A stretch of 64,000 bases of DNA. Source: Citromicrobium sp. JLT1363. Its GTDB lineage: Bacteria > Pseudomonadota > Alphaproteobacteria > Sphingomonadales > Sphingomonadaceae. Of the stretch, positions 26,726 to 36,931 are shown piece after piece (position 1 is the first letter of the stretch; each line of letters begins with the position of its first letter). The translations under genes and the position numbers were made by a program. A model generated the notes under the pieces. That model had not been told where the DNA came from. It searched no databases and worked only from the letters and a program-made list of their open reading frames with translations. Location: positions 62,001 through 126,000 of the forward strand of contig NZ_AEUE01000004.1 of NCBI RefSeq assembly GCF_000186705.1, in the 5' to 3' direction.

Positions 26726-27751
26726 ATGACTGCCACCGCACCGCTTCCGCCTGCCCCGTTGACCAGGGCGCTCGACCTGATCGGCAACACCCCGCTCGTG
26801 CGGCTCGAAGGGCCGAGCGCGGCGGCGGGCTGCGACATCTATGGCAAGTGCGAATTCGCCAACCCGGGCGGGTCGGTGAAGGATCGCGCGGCGCTGTGGA
26901 TCATCCGCGATGCCGAGGCGCGCGGCGTGTTGAAGCCCGGCGGCACGGTGGTGGAAGGTACGGCGGGAAATACCGGGATCGGGATCGCGCTGGTCGCCAA
27001 TGCACTGGGCTACAAGACGGTGATCGTCATGCCCGACAACCAGTCGCGCGAGAAGATGGACACGCTGCGCGCGCTGGGGGCCGAACTGGTGCTGGTGCCG
27101 CCCACCAAGTTCGCCAATCCGGGCCATTTCGTCCACACCTCGCGCCGCCTCGCCGAGGAGACCGAAGGCGCGGTCTGGGCCAACCAGTTCGACAACATCG
27201 CCAACCGCAAGGCGCATATCGACAGCACCGCGCCCGAATTGTGGAGCCAGCTCGATGGCCGGATCGACGGCTTCACCTGCGCGGCGGGCACCGGCGGCAC
27301 GATTGCCGGGGTGGGGCTGGGCCTGAAGGAAAGGGACGAGAATGTCCGCATCGCGCTGACCGATCCGCATGGCGCCGCGCTATATAATTACTACGCCCAC
27401 GGCGAACTGGAGGCCGAAGGGTCCTCGGTAGCGGAGGGGATCGGGCAGGGCCGGATTACCGCCAATCTGGACGGCGCACCGGTCGATACGCAATTCCGCA
27501 TATCCGATGAGGAAGGGCTCCACTGGGTCGCGCGCCTGCTGCGCGAAGAAGGCCTGTGCCTCGGCCTGTCCTCGGGCATCAACGTGGCGGGGGCGGTTGC
27601 GCTTGGCCGGCAGCTGGTCGCGGAGGGCCGCGAAGCCCCGCGCGTGGCCACGATCCTGTGCGACAGCGGCTTCCGCTATCTCTCGACGATCTTCAACGCA
27701 GACTGGCTGCGCGAGAAGTCGCTGCCGGTGTTCGACTGGCTGGCCGATTGA
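26726..27751 (+). CDS. cysK: Cysteine synthase A family protein
   Basis: 341 residues, slightly long for CysK. Fold-type II PLP enzyme that makes cysteine from O-acetylserine and sulfide. IGNTPLVRL begins the fold, the PLP lysine is K52 in GGSVKDRAA, the substrate loop is EGTAGNTGIG and the phosphate loop CAAGTGGTIAG. A C-terminal FRYLSTIFNADWLREKSLP tail follows. The GTAGNTG loop, where E. coli has TSGNTG, is seen in the cysteine synthase group of alphaproteobacteria. Cystathionine beta-synthase-like activity cannot be ruled out. Cysteine synthase fits the sulfur assimilation genes elsewhere in the window. Confidence 0.88.
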   Translation: MTATAPLPPAPLTRALDLIGNTPLVRLEGPSAAAGCDIYGKCEFANPGGSVKDRAALWIIRDAEARGVLKPGGTVVEGTAGNTGIGIALVANALGYKTVIVMPDNQSREKMDTLRALGAELVLVPPTKFANPGHFVHTSRRLAEETEGAVWANQFDNIANRKAHIDSTAPELWSQLDGRIDGFTCAAGTGGTIAGVGLGLKERDENVRIALTDPHGAALYNYYAHGELEAEGSSVAEGIGQGRITANLDGAPVDTQFRISDEEGLHWVARLLREEGLCLGLSSGINVAGAVALGRQLVAEGREAPRVATILCDSGFRYLSTIFNADWLREKSLPVFDWLAD

Positions 27752-27783
27752 CGCCGCCGCCACGGCGGCTAGATTCCCTGCGC

Positions 27784-28125
27784 ATGGCCCTTTTGCCCGA
27801 CAATCAACCCAAGGAAGCGCCGGAAAAGCAGAGCGATGCTCTCAATTCCGAGATCGCGCAGCGCTTGCGCACGGGGATCGGCGGCATACTGGCGGTCGTC
27901 CTGGCAGTAGGGGTCGCGCAGGTGCTCATGTCGCGGGCCCTGCAGAACGAGGAAACCGCCGTGCCCGAGGCGGCGCCCACCGTGGAGCCGAGCGCGACCC
28001 AGGGCAGTAGCGACCCGCTGAGCGATGCGGGGGTCGTCCCCGATCTTCCCGCGCAGCCCGAAGACGAGCCGATCCCCGAAGGCCCTGTCCTGCCGGAAAA
28101 GGGCGAGGGCGCCCCGATTGAATAG
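27784..28125 (+). CDS. Hypothetical single-pass membrane protein
   Basis: 113 residues. One membrane helix at about 33-48 (GIGGILAVVLAVGVAQVL) with a short polar N-terminus and a Pro/Glu-rich C-terminal tail of about 60 residues that is probably disordered and periplasmic. No known domain. The next gene starts within or just after its stop codon, so they are likely co-expressed. Function unknown. Confidence 0.7.
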   Translation: MALLPDNQPKEAPEKQSDALNSEIAQRLRTGIGGILAVVLAVGVAQVLMSRALQNEETAVPEAAPTVEPSATQGSSDPLSDAGVVPDLPAQPEDEPIPEGPVLPEKGEGAPIE

Positions 28126-28894
28126 GATGCTGCCAGCCGCGGGCCTGGGCGGACTTCTGGCTGCGGGATTGCTGGGGACGATGGTCCTTGCGCCGTCGCA
28201 GGAAGAGGAAGCGCCGCAGGATCAGCGCTTCGGCCTGCTGACCTCGCTGCCCATCTACCGCGCGCCGCAGGGAAGCGTGGCCGATGCACTCTCCGCCCAG
28301 GAGGCGGACCGGCACTGGCTGCGCGATGCGATCGAGCGCGGCAACAGCCTGGAGCCGATCGACCTGCTCGATCCGGCAAGTCTTCAGGCGGTCGATACCC
28401 TGCTGCTGATCCAGCCGCGCGCGCTCACCCCGGCAGAAAACGTCGCCTTGGACGACTGGGTGCGCGCGGGCGGGCAGGTGCTGCTGGTGGCCGATCCCAT
28501 GCTGACCAGCGAGCCAGGCTTCGCGCTGGGCGATCCGCGAAATCCCCAGGCCATCGCCGTCACCGGGCCGATCCAGGCGCGCTGGGGCCTCACCCTCCAG
28601 CCCGCGGAACAATCGGGGACGGATGGGGACGGTGCGGAACGCAAGGTCCGGATCGGGGATGAGGACCTGCCCGTCGTTCTGGGTGGCCGCTTTGCGCTGC
28701 AGCCGCCAGCTGGCGGAGAACCGGCGGATTGCGCGCTTTCTCACGAAGGACTGTTGGCGGTTTGCAGCATTGGGGCCGGGCGGGCCGTGGTGCTGGCCGA
28801 TGCGACCCTGTTCGAACGGTTCGACAAGCCTTCGGATGGTGCGGCTGCATTCTGGGCTTTGCTGGGGATGATGCGGGACGCCCCGCACGGCTAA
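28118..28894 (+). CDS. Hypothetical protein, DUF4350-like, membrane anchored
   Basis: 258 residues from TTG 28118, which overlaps the previous stop and has GAGG at a good distance; an ATG at 28127 is the alternative. An N-terminal membrane helix (LGGLLAAGLLGTMVLAP) is followed by a Rossmann-like region: LLTSLPIYRA, LLLIQPRALTPAENVALDDWVRAGGQVLLVADP and GAGRAVVLADATLFERF. This recalls the DUF4350/GldG-type domains that occur with gliding or ABC-2 transport proteins, but without those partners here. It is the last gene before the dcw cluster, 318 bases upstream of mraZ. Confidence 0.65.
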   Translation: MNRMLPAAGLGGLLAAGLLGTMVLAPSQEEEAPQDQRFGLLTSLPIYRAPQGSVADALSAQEADRHWLRDAIERGNSLEPIDLLDPASLQAVDTLLLIQPRALTPAENVALDDWVRAGGQVLLVADPMLTSEPGFALGDPRNPQAIAVTGPIQARWGLTLQPAEQSGTDGDGAERKVRIGDEDLPVVLGGRFALQPPAGGEPADCALSHEGLLAVCSIGAGRAVVLADATLFERFDKPSDGAAAFWALLGMMRDAPHG

Positions 28895-29212
28895 GCCGCG
28901 ATACTCCTGAAAATCGTTAATAATAAGTGGGTTACAGTGTCCGTTTTGGCGACGGACAGTCCGCGCTTGCCTGCTGAATCTCCAGGGATTAGAACGGAAA
29001 AGCTCGGCAAAAACGGTAAAGTTAATGGAATCTCCACAGAGATTCCTAAATTTCCCCTTTAATCCCCAATCGTCCCGCGATAAGACGTTAACCGTATCGG
29101 ACAGGAGTCGGCCCGCGCGTGGGATGCCACGCGACCCGGGGTGTGCAGTGCGCGCCGCGGCACGGGGAGGCTTTGTCCATCGATTGGGGCGCTCACAGGG
29201 GAAGAGCACAGC
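28895..29212. other. Intergenic region upstream of the dcw cluster
   Basis: 318 bases of lower GC than the genes around it, as expected for a promoter region. It should hold the main dcw promoter. Visible elements are an inverted repeat at 28938-28958 and a TTAACC at 29088-29093 (possible CtrA half-site). A GTGGGA hexamer appears at 29119-29124, the kind of box MraZ binds, but it is not repeated. No gene or RNA is supported. Confidence 0.5.
28938..28958. promoter_or_regulatory. Inverted repeat upstream of mraZ
   Basis: TGTCCGT (28938-28944) and ACGGACA (28952-28958) form a perfect 7-base inverted repeat with a 7-base spacer, 44 bases after the previous stop. It may be an operator or a weak terminator of the upstream gene; no T run follows. 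Confidence 0.35.
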
Positions 29213-29710
29213 GTGTCGGAGGCGTTTCAGGGATATAGCGGTCAGGCCTTTTCGCTTCGCAGCGAAAAGGGCCGGTTCACGCTGCCTCCCGCCTTCCGCA
29301 ACGCGGTGAAGCTGTCGACCGAAGATCGCCGGCTGTGCCTCACTCTGCACGACAAGTGGAATTGCCTCGTCGGGTTCGGCACCGAACGGGTCAAGGAATT
29401 CGATGCGATCCTCGATCGGGAAGAGGAATCGGCATACAAGTTCGGGCGCGATTTCGACCGCGATACGCGCGCGATGCAGCTCAACAGCTTCGAGACCATG
29501 CCGTTCGACGACAGTGGGCGTTTCATCATGCCCGAGTTCCTGCGCGGGCTGGGCGAAATCGATGATGCCCTGTTCTTCCAGGGCGTTGGGCCGTTCTTCA
29601 CCGTCTGGAATCCCGCCCGGCTGTACGAGATGGGCCCCGAAATGGCGATGCCCAAGGCCGCCTGCCGCGCGCTTGAGAAGGAAGCGCGCGAGAAGGGCAG
29701 GAAGAAGTGA
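29213..29710 (+). CDS. mraZ: Transcriptional regulator MraZ
   Basis: 165 residues from a GTG at 29213, preceded by AGGGGAAGAG. Two SpoVT-AbrB-like domains are visible: [22 protein letters not shown] (about 8-30) and the second with [20 protein letters not shown]. In E. coli MraZ represses the dcw cluster by binding repeated TGGGN boxes in front of itself. The alphaproteobacterial form is longer and more diverged, and here the upstream region has only one clear GTGGGA. First gene of the cluster; its stop overlaps the rsmH start (GTGA). Confidence 0.92.
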   Translation: MSEAFQGYSGQAFSLRSEKGRFTLPPAFRNAVKLSTEDRRLCLTLHDKWNCLVGFGTERVKEFDAILDREEESAYKFGRDFDRDTRAMQLNSFETMPFDDSGRFIMPEFLRGLGEIDDALFFQGVGPFFTVWNPARLYEMGPEMAMPKAACRALEKEAREKGRKK

Positions 29711-30666
29711 GCGCTTCCGCCCCGTCCCCACATGTCCCCGTCCTGCTGGACGAGGTGATCGCGGCGCTGGAGCCTGCGCCGGGCGAGCTTGTCGTCGACG
29801 GCACCTTCGGCGCAGGGGGCTACACCCGTGCGCTGCTGGATGCGGGCGCGAGCGTGCATGCCTTCGACCGCGATCCGAGAGCGCTCGACAACGCGCAAGG
29901 CTGGCCCGAGCTGACTGAAAATCCGCCGCGCCTCGTCCTCCATCGCCGCCCCTTTGCGGAAATGGCGGATGCTCTGGCCGAGGTGGGCGTAACGCAGGTG
30001 CAGGGCATCGTGCTCGACATCGGGGTATCCTCGATGCAGCTCGACCAGGCGGAGCGCGGCTTCTCCTTCGCCGCCGACGGACCGCTCGACATGCGAATGG
30101 ACCCGGACCTGCCCAGCGCAGCGGAATTCCTCAACTCCGCAGACGAGGCCGAGATCGCCGACGTGATCTACCAGTATGGCGAGGAACGCCAGTCGCGCCG
30201 GATTGCGCGGGCCATCGTCGCGGCGCGTCCGCTGGAGACGACCGGGCAGCTTGCCCGCCTTGTGCGCAAGGCGACGGGTTACAAGCCACACGACAAGAAG
30301 GATCCCGCCACCCGGACCTTCCAGGCGATCCGCATCCACATCAATGGCGAGCTGGACCAGTTGCGTGAGGCGCTGATCGCTGCGGAGCGGCTGCTCGCCG
30401 AGGGCGGCCGGCTGGTGGTCGTATCGTTCCATTCCCTCGAAGATCGCATCGTGAAGCGTTTCTTGCGCGACGCTTCCGGTCAGGTCGGCGGCGGCTCCCG
30501 CCATCTTCCCCTCAGGGAACTGCCGCCGACCACGTTCGACAAACCGTCCCGCGCCGTGCGTGCGGGCGAGGCGGAGCTTGCGCGCAACCCCCGCGCGCGC
30601 TCCGCGATCCTTCGCGCAGCCACCCGGACCGGCGAGCCGGCCAGAAAGGAAGTGACCCATGGTTAG
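29707..30666 (+). CDS. rsmH: 16S rRNA m4C1402 methyltransferase RsmH
   Basis: 319 residues from a GTG. N4-methylates C1402 in the ribosomal P site. SAM-binding motif [19 protein letters not shown] near the N-terminus; family motifs [33 protein letters not shown] and, near the C-terminus, [14 protein letters not shown] usual-length protein. GTGA overlap with mraZ and an eight-base overlap with ftsL. Confidence 0.95.
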   Translation: MSASAPSPHVPVLLDEVIAALEPAPGELVVDGTFGAGGYTRALLDAGASVHAFDRDPRALDNAQGWPELTENPPRLVLHRRPFAEMADALAEVGVTQVQGIVLDIGVSSMQLDQAERGFSFAADGPLDMRMDPDLPSAAEFLNSADEAEIADVIYQYGEERQSRRIARAIVAARPLETTGQLARLVRKATGYKPHDKKDPATRTFQAIRIHINGELDQLREALIAAERLLAEGGRLVVVSFHSLEDRIVKRFLRDASGQVGGGSRHLPLRELPPTTFDKPSRAVRAGEAELARNPRARSAILRAATRTGEPARKEVTHG

Positions 30667-31135
30667 AGGCAGTCGTCTGCGGCAGATCGGCTGGGCGATC
30701 TCCATCGGGGTCGTCTTTGCCGGCTTCATGCTGCTCACCTTCCGGGTCAACGCGGTGAAGAGCGAGGTCGTACGTGCAGAACGCCTGATCGTGGACATGG
30801 AGCGCGAGAAGCTGGCGCTGGAAACCGAGTTCGAAACGCGCGCCAACCAGCAGCAGCTGGCGGACTGGAACGCGATCGAGTTCGGCTACGCCCCGCCGCG
30901 TGCGGACCAGTTCCTGGAAAGCGAGCGTCAGCTGGCGAGCTTCAGCGCGCCGCGTGCGCCCGGATCGCCTGAGCCGATCCGGTTCGCGCGCGAGATGGAA
31001 GCGAGCGATTATCCCGCGCTGGTTTCTCCGCTGTCGTCGCACGAGGAAGACGCTTCGGATAATGGCGACGAGGCCGAAGGCGATACCGCGCAGCCTCAGT
31101 CCGAAGCGCATCTGGCGCTGGCGAGACTCGACTGA
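30659..31135 (+). CDS. ftsL: Cell division protein FtsL
   Basis: 158 residues, bitopic: a short cytoplasmic N-terminus (MVRGSRLRQ), one membrane helix (about 10-27) and a periplasmic coiled-coil ([39 protein letters not shown]). A roughly 75-residue acidic, probably disordered tail follows the coiled coil, longer than in E. coli. Identity is supported by size, topology and its position between rsmH and ftsI. Forms the FtsQLB divisome complex. Confidence 0.85.
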   Translation: MVRGSRLRQIGWAISIGVVFAGFMLLTFRVNAVKSEVVRAERLIVDMEREKLALETEFETRANQQQLADWNAIEFGYAPPRADQFLESERQLASFSAPRAPGSPEPIRFAREMEASDYPALVSPLSSHEEDASDNGDEAEGDTAQPQSEAHLALARLD

Positions 31136-32889
31136 TGGCCAGCATCGCCATCGATTCCATGGTGGCGGCCGGCCCCATGCGGGTGGCCAACAAGCGTCTC
31201 GAGTCGCTGCTGACGGCGCGCATGCGTGCGCTTCTTCTCATGCCCGCCTTCGGACTGGTGGCGCTGCTCGCGCTCGCGCGGATCGCATCTTTCGGCCTGC
31301 TGGGTGCGCCGGACACGCCCATGTCGATGGAACAGCGTCTGCTGCCGCCCCGCGGCGAGATCACCGATCGCAACGGCCTGCCGCTGGCGCGCAACTACGA
31401 TGCCTTCGCGCTGTGGTACAATCCCAAGGCGATGAAGGACGGCGGCAGCCCGCTGGTCCGCTCTCCCGAAGAGGTCGCGGCGGCGCTGGGTGAAGTCTTC
31501 CCCGACATCGACCGCAAGGATGTCGCCGCCCGGCTGGCGAGTGGCAAGGCGCAGTATCTGCGTCGCCGTCTGCTGCCCGAAGAGGCAAACCGCGTGTTCG
31601 ACATTGGTGAACCCGCGCTGGAGCTGCCTGCCGAGAAAGACCGCTTCTACCCGCAAGGATCGATGGCGGCGCATGTCCTCGGCTACGTCAAGGATGGCAA
31701 GGGCCAGCTCGGCATGGAATCGGTGCTCGACAAGGAGCTGACCGATGCTGCCTCGCGCGGGGAGCCCACTGCCATCGCGCTGGACCTGCGGGTGCAGGGC
31801 GCGCTGGAGGACGAACTGCGCAAGGGCATGCTGTCGGTCAACGCACGTGGTGCGGCAGGCGTGGTGCTGGATGTCGACACGGGCGAAGTGGTCGCGCTGG
31901 CATCGCTTCCCGCGTTCGATCCCAACGACGTCAAGGCGAGCGATCTGGTCGGCACCGCCGAGCAGAAGCGGCGCGACGAACCGTCCAATTCCTACAACAG
32001 CGTCACCTATCAGGTGTACGAACTGGGCTCGACCTTCAAGCCGCTCACCGTCGCGGCGGCGATCGATGCGGGCATCGTGCGCGATCTTGGGCTGCGCTAT
32101 GATGCAAAGCCGGTGAAAGTTGCGGGGCGCACCCTTTCGGACAGCCACTCGCTCGGAGATACGCTCAATGTGCCCGAAGCGCTGATTCACTCCTCCAACA
32201 CCGTGACCGCGCGTATTGCCGACAAGCTGGGCGGCGATGCGCTGCGCGACACGATGCGCGATCTCGGTCTGGCGGAGCGGCCCTATATCGAACTGCCTGC
32301 ACGCGGCGCGCCGATCTGGCCGGGAGAGAAGTGGTCGCGGATCACCACCATGACGGTCGCCTATGGTCACGGCATCTCGGTCACTCCGCTGCATCTCGCA
32401 TCCGCCTACGCCGCCATGGTCAATGGCGGCATCTGGCGACCCGCCACGCTGACGAAGGTGGAACCGGGTACCGAGGTGCAGGGCCGCCGGGTGTTCAAGG
32501 AAGATACCAGCGCGCGCATGCGCCAGCTGCTGCGGATGATCACGGTCTACGGCACCGGCAAGAGCGCCAACGCGCCCGGCTATCGCGTGGGTGGCAAGAC
32601 CGGCTCCGCCGAAAAGCCATCGAAAGGTGGCTATCGTGAGAAGCTGCTCGTCTCCACCTTCGCCGCCGCCTTCCCGATGGATGATCCGCGTTATGTCGTG
32701 GTCGCCATGCTGGACGAGCCCAAGGGTACGACCGCCAGTTCCTTCCAGCGCACCGCCGCATGGAACGCCGCGCCCATCGTCGGCAAGCTGATCCCGCGCA
32801 TCGGCCCGCTGCTCGACGTGCGCCCGGATCTGAGCCGCGATATCGACATTTCGGACCTTCGCCCGCTGATCCGGAGCGACATCGAATGA
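31135..32889 (+). CDS. ftsI: Septal peptidoglycan transpeptidase FtsI (PBP3)
   Basis: 584 residues. A membrane helix at about 32-54, the PBP dimerisation domain (RGEITDRNGLPLARNYDAFALWYNPK) and the transpeptidase domain. The active-site motifs are all present: the nucleophile S299 in STFK (299-302), SSN at 353-355 and KTG at 488-490 in VGGKTGSAEK. The enzyme crosslinks septal peptidoglycan with FtsW. TGATG overlap with ftsL; ATGA overlap with murE. Confidence 0.95.
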   Translation: MASIAIDSMVAAGPMRVANKRLESLLTARMRALLLMPAFGLVALLALARIASFGLLGAPDTPMSMEQRLLPPRGEITDRNGLPLARNYDAFALWYNPKAMKDGGSPLVRSPEEVAAALGEVFPDIDRKDVAARLASGKAQYLRRRLLPEEANRVFDIGEPALELPAEKDRFYPQGSMAAHVLGYVKDGKGQLGMESVLDKELTDAASRGEPTAIALDLRVQGALEDELRKGMLSVNARGAAGVVLDVDTGEVVALASLPAFDPNDVKASDLVGTAEQKRRDEPSNSYNSVTYQVYELGSTFKPLTVAAAIDAGIVRDLGLRYDAKPVKVAGRTLSDSHSLGDTLNVPEALIHSSNTVTARIADKLGGDALRDTMRDLGLAERPYIELPARGAPIWPGEKWSRITTMTVAYGHGISVTPLHLASAYAAMVNGGIWRPATLTKVEPGTEVQGRRVFKEDTSARMRQLLRMITVYGTGKSANAPGYRVGGKTGSAEKPSKGGYREKLLVSTFAAAFPMDDPRYVVVAMLDEPKGTTASSFQRTAAWNAAPIVGKLIPRIGPLLDVRPDLSRDIDISDLRPLIRSDIE

Positions 32890-34364
32890 GGCTGAATTCC
32901 CTTCTCGATGCCGCAGGACGGCCCGAGCGCGATGACAACGGCGCCGTGGTGACGGGCTTTGCGATCGATCACCGCAAGGTCGCGCCGGGGACCATCTTCG
33001 GCGCGTTCCAGGGTGCGGTCGTCAACGGAGAGGACTTCATCGAGGCGGCGATTGCTGCGGGTGCCATCGCGGTGGTCGCGCGACCCGGTGCCAGGGTCGA
33101 GGGCGCCTTGCATATCGCGGATGAAGAGCCGCGCCGCGCCTTTGCCCAGATCGCCTCGCGCTTCTTCACGCCCACGCCCGAAACCATCGTTGCGGTGACG
33201 GGCACCAACGGCAAGACCTCCACGGCCGAGATGACCCGCCAGATCTGGCGCATGCTGGGGGAGCGTGCGGCCAGCATCGGCACGCTGGGCGTGACCACGC
33301 CCGACGAGAGCGTTTCGACGGGCCTCACCACGCCCGATATCGTGACCTTCCACGCCAACCTCGCCGGTCTGGCGCGCGAAGGCGTGACGCATGTCGCATT
33401 CGAAGCTTCGAGCCACGGGCTGGACCAGTATCGCAATGCGGGCGCACGGGTGATCGCCGGGGCCTTCACCAATTTCAGCCGCGACCACCTCGACTATCAC
33501 GAGAGCATGGAGGCCTATTTCGAGGCCAAGATGCGCCTGTTCGACGAGATCGTCGACGAAAACGGCACGGCGGTGATCTGGTCCGACGGCAGCGAGTGGG
33601 CCGCCAAGGCCCGGGCGCGCGCCGAAGCGCGCGGCCTCACCATCTTCGCGGTCGGCCCCGAAGGCGACGATCTGAAGCTTGTCGCGCAGGAGCCCACGCA
33701 ACTCGGGCAGGGGCTGGAGATCGCGCGCGACGGCGAACGGCGTACGATCCGCCTGCCGCTGATCGGCGCCTACCAGGCATCCAACGCGCTCACCGCCGCA
33801 GCGCTCGCGCTTGCGACCGGGGCGGACGAAGCGCGGGTGTGGGATGCCGTGGGACGTCTGCAGCCGGTTCGCGGCCGTCTGGAGCGCGCGGTCATCACGC
33901 CCGCAGGTGCGCCGGTCTATGTCGATTACGCCCACACGCCCGACGCGCTGGTTGCCGCGATTGCCGCTCTGCGTCCGCATGTCGAGGCGTCGGACGGGCG
34001 GCTGATCGTCGTGTTCGGCGCAGGCGGGGATCGCGACACCGGCAAGCGTGCCGCGATGGGCAAGGTCGCCAGCGAGGCGGCGGATCTCGTCGTGGTGACG
34101 GACGACAATCCGCGCGGCGAGGACCCTGCGGCCATCCGGGCCGCCATCCTCTCGGGGATAGAGGGCGAGGCGCTGGAAATCGGCGACCGGCGCGAAGGTA
34201 TTGCAACGGCCATCGGCCAGGCCGGGGGCGGCGACATCGTGCTCGTCGCGGGCAAGGGCCACGAACAGGGCCAGATTATCGGTTCAGGAGAGACCATGCG
34301 GGTACATCCCTTCGACGATGTGACCGTGGCGCGCGAATGCGCTGCGGCGGTGGCAGGCGCATGA
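32886..34364 (+). CDS. murE: UDP-MurNAc-tripeptide synthetase (meso-DAP adding)
   Basis: 492 residues. Mur ligase adding the third amino acid to UDP-MurNAc-L-Ala-D-Glu. ATP-binding GTNGKTS at 106-112 and the substrate motif DNPR (in DDNPRGEDP), which marks meso-diaminopimelate as the amino acid. The longer frame from 32760 runs into ftsI and is not used; ATG 32886 overlaps the ftsI stop (ATGA). Confidence 0.96.
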   Translation: MRLNSLLDAAGRPERDDNGAVVTGFAIDHRKVAPGTIFGAFQGAVVNGEDFIEAAIAAGAIAVVARPGARVEGALHIADEEPRRAFAQIASRFFTPTPETIVAVTGTNGKTSTAEMTRQIWRMLGERAASIGTLGVTTPDESVSTGLTTPDIVTFHANLAGLAREGVTHVAFEASSHGLDQYRNAGARVIAGAFTNFSRDHLDYHESMEAYFEAKMRLFDEIVDENGTAVIWSDGSEWAAKARARAEARGLTIFAVGPEGDDLKLVAQEPTQLGQGLEIARDGERRTIRLPLIGAYQASNALTAAALALATGADEARVWDAVGRLQPVRGRLERAVITPAGAPVYVDYAHTPDALVAAIAALRPHVEASDGRLIVVFGAGGDRDTGKRAAMGKVASEAADLVVVTDDNPRGEDPAAIRAAILSGIEGEALEIGDRREGIATAIGQAGGGDIVLVAGKGHEQGQIIGSGETMRVHPFDDVTVARECAAAVAGA

Positions 34365-35836
34365 GCATGAATGCCCATGCTTTTGCCGATCCGCGCGTTC
34401 GCGCGTGGCCGACTGCCCGGCGCGACCGGCTGCAGCTTGCCCTGTGGAGCGCGCAGGAAATTGCCGATGCAACGGGCGGTGTCGCCTCGGGCGAGTTCCA
34501 GTGCGCCGGAGTGGAGATGGACAGTCGGGACGTGCGCCCGGGCGATCTCTTCATCGCGCTGAAGGGCGAGGAGATGGACGGTCACCGTTTCATCGACAAT
34601 GCCTTCGCCGCCGGAGCTGCCGCTGCCATCGTCGACCGCCCGATCGACTGGCCGCATGTGCTGGTGGAGGATACTACCGCCGCGCTTCACGCACTTGCCG
34701 CTGCCGCCCGTACGCGGGCCGATGCCAAGCGGATCGGCGTGACGGGTTCTGTCGGCAAGACCGGGGTGAAGGAAGCGATCTTCGCCGCGCTCGACCGGTC
34801 GAGCAGGGGCCAGGCGCACCGCTCTGTCCGCAGCTATAACAACCATGTCGGCGTGCCGCTCAGCCTGGCGCGAATGGGCGCCCGGGCGAAGTACGGCGTG
34901 TTCGAGATGGGCATGAACCACGCGGGCGAAATCGCTCCGCTGGCCGATCATGTCCGCCCCGATGTCGCGGTGATCACGACCATCGCGCCCGCGCATATCG
35001 AGAACCTCGGCACGATGGAGGCCATCGCGGACGAGAAGGCCGAGATATTCAAGGGCCTGAAACCGGGCGGCGCCGCGATCATCCCTGCAGATAGCGAGCA
35101 TTTCGAACGTCTTCGCAGGCATGCCGAGGCAGCTGGTGCGGAAGTGTTTTCCTTCGGGCGGGCCGATCATGCCCGCGTGCGCCTGCTCGACGCGATCCCC
35201 GCTGCCAATGGCGGTGCCTCGCTTGTCACCGCGCAGATCGACGATACGCGGCTGTGCTATTCGGTTGCGGAGCCCGGCGAACACTGGATTGCCAATTCGC
35301 TCGCGGTGATGGCCACCATCTACGCGCTGGGCGCCGATCTGGGCGCGGCAGGCATCGCGCTGGGTGAGATGGGCGGCCTCAAGGGGCGCGGTGCGCGTCA
35401 TTCGATCCTGGCCGCCGGTGGCCGGGCGACGCTGATCGACGAAAGCTACAACGCCAATCCCGCCTCCATGCGCGCCACGCTGGCGCAGCTTGGCCAGACG
35501 CCTGCCCACCGCCGGGTGGCCGTGCTGGGCGCCATGCGCGAGCTGGGCGAGTTCGGCCCTGCCTTCCACGAACAGCTGGCAGAACCGCTGGCCCAGGCGG
35601 ACGTCGACTTCGCGGTGCTGGTGGGTGAGGAAATGGGCCCGCTGGTGACCCGGTTGGGGAACGCTGGCGGCAACATACTTGGCAAGCCGATTGCCTTCGC
35701 CCATTGCGCAGGGCCTGCCGAAGCGATTGCAGCGCTTGAGGAATTCGGCCTGGTCGCCAGCGATGCGATCCTTGTCAAAGGATCCAACGCGGTGGGGCTT
35801 GGACGCCTTGTCGATCACTTCGTCAGCCGGGGCTAA
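34361..35836 (+). CDS. murF: UDP-MurNAc-tripeptide--D-Ala-D-Ala ligase
   Basis: 491 residues, Mur ligase adding D-Ala-D-Ala. The nucleotide loop is VTGSVGKTG (127-135), then SYNNHVGVPLSLARM and ESYNANPASM typical of MurF. ATG 34361 overlaps the murE stop by four bases; ATG 34367 is a second possible start. The only clear gap in the mur part of the operon follows (24 bases to mraY). Confidence 0.95.
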   Translation: MSMNAHAFADPRVRAWPTARRDRLQLALWSAQEIADATGGVASGEFQCAGVEMDSRDVRPGDLFIALKGEEMDGHRFIDNAFAAGAAAAIVDRPIDWPHVLVEDTTAALHALAAAARTRADAKRIGVTGSVGKTGVKEAIFAALDRSSRGQAHRSVRSYNNHVGVPLSLARMGARAKYGVFEMGMNHAGEIAPLADHVRPDVAVITTIAPAHIENLGTMEAIADEKAEIFKGLKPGGAAIIPADSEHFERLRRHAEAAGAEVFSFGRADHARVRLLDAIPAANGGASLVTAQIDDTRLCYSVAEPGEHWIANSLAVMATIYALGADLGAAGIALGEMGGLKGRGARHSILAAGGRATLIDESYNANPASMRATLAQLGQTPAHRRVAVLGAMRELGEFGPAFHEQLAEPLAQADVDFAVLVGEEMGPLVTRLGNAGGNILGKPIAFAHCAGPAEAIAALEEFGLVASDAILVKGSNAVGLGRLVDHFVSRG

Positions 35837-35860
35837 CCAAGGGATCGGGAACGGCGAACA

Positions 35861-36931
35861 ATGTTTTATCTTCTAGCGGAAATGTTTGAATTCGAAGGGA
35901 TTTTCAATCTCTTTCGCTATCAGACCTTTCGCGCGGGCGCCGCGATCCTGACCGCTCTTTTCATCGGCCTGCTGATCGGGCCGAGGCTGATTTCCTTGCT
36001 GCGCGTGCGGCAGGGCAAGGGGCAGCCGATCCGTGAGGACGGGCCGCAGACCCACCTCGCCAAGGTGGGCACGCCGACGATGGGCGGCCTGATGATCCTC
36101 ATCGCGCTCGTCATCAGCCTGCTTTTGTGGATGGACCTCTCCAGCCCCTTCGTCTGGGCCTGTCTTGCCGTGACCATCGGGTTCGGCGCGATCGGCTTCA
36201 TGGACGATTACGACAAGGTCACGAAGAACAGCCACAAGGGCGTCTCGGGCAAGGTCCGCCTGCTGATGGAATTCGTGGTCGCAGGGATCGCGGCCTATAT
36301 CATCGTCAGCCAGATCAACACCTGGCTCTACGTGCCCTTCGTGTCCAACCAGGCAATCCCGCTGGGGCCGTTCTACTACGTCTTCGCGGCCATCGTGATC
36401 GTGGGTGCGGGCAACGCCGTGAACCTGACCGACGGGCTGGACGGCCTGGCGATCATGCCGGTCATCATTGCGGCGGGCACCTTTGCGCTGATCGCCTATC
36501 TGGCGGGCCGCGCCGACTTCTCGGAATATCTGGGCATTCCCTACGTGGAGGGCGCAGGCGAGCTGGCGATCTTCTGTGCCTGCATCATGGGGGCGGGCCT
36601 AGCCTTCCTGTGGTTCAACGCGCCGCCCGCCAATGTCTTCATGGGCGATACCGGCTCGCTGGCACTGGGCGGGGCGCTGGGTGCCATCGCCGTGGCCAGC
36701 CACCACGAAATCGTGCTCGCCATTGTGGGCGGTCTGTTCGTGTTCGAGGCGTTGTCCGTGATCATCCAGGTCTTCTGGTTCAAGCGCACGGGCAAGCGCA
36801 TCTTCCGCATGGCGCCCGTCCACCACCATTTCGAACAGCTCGGCTGGAGCGAGACGAAGGTCGTGATCCGCTTCTGGATCATTGCCATCGTGCTCGCCAT
36901 CATCGGGCTTTCCACGTTGAAGCTGCGGTGA
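35861..36931 (+). CDS. mraY: Phospho-MurNAc-pentapeptide transferase MraY
   Basis: 356 residues, polytopic. Transfers phospho-MurNAc-pentapeptide to undecaprenyl phosphate to make lipid I. Ten membrane helices fit the family. The conserved cytoplasmic loops are seen as [27 protein letters not shown] (the DDx2K), [24 protein letters not shown] and [13 protein letters not shown]. The start and length are normal. GTGA overlap with murD. Confidence 0.97.
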   Translation: MFYLLAEMFEFEGIFNLFRYQTFRAGAAILTALFIGLLIGPRLISLLRVRQGKGQPIREDGPQTHLAKVGTPTMGGLMILIALVISLLLWMDLSSPFVWACLAVTIGFGAIGFMDDYDKVTKNSHKGVSGKVRLLMEFVVAGIAAYIIVSQINTWLYVPFVSNQAIPLGPFYYVFAAIVIVGAGNAVNLTDGLDGLAIMPVIIAAGTFALIAYLAGRADFSEYLGIPYVEGAGELAIFCACIMGAGLAFLWFNAPPANVFMGDTGSLALGGALGAIAVASHHEIVLAIVGGLFVFEALSVIIQVFWFKRTGKRIFRMAPVHHHFEQLGWSETKVVIRFWIIAIVLAIIGLSTLKLR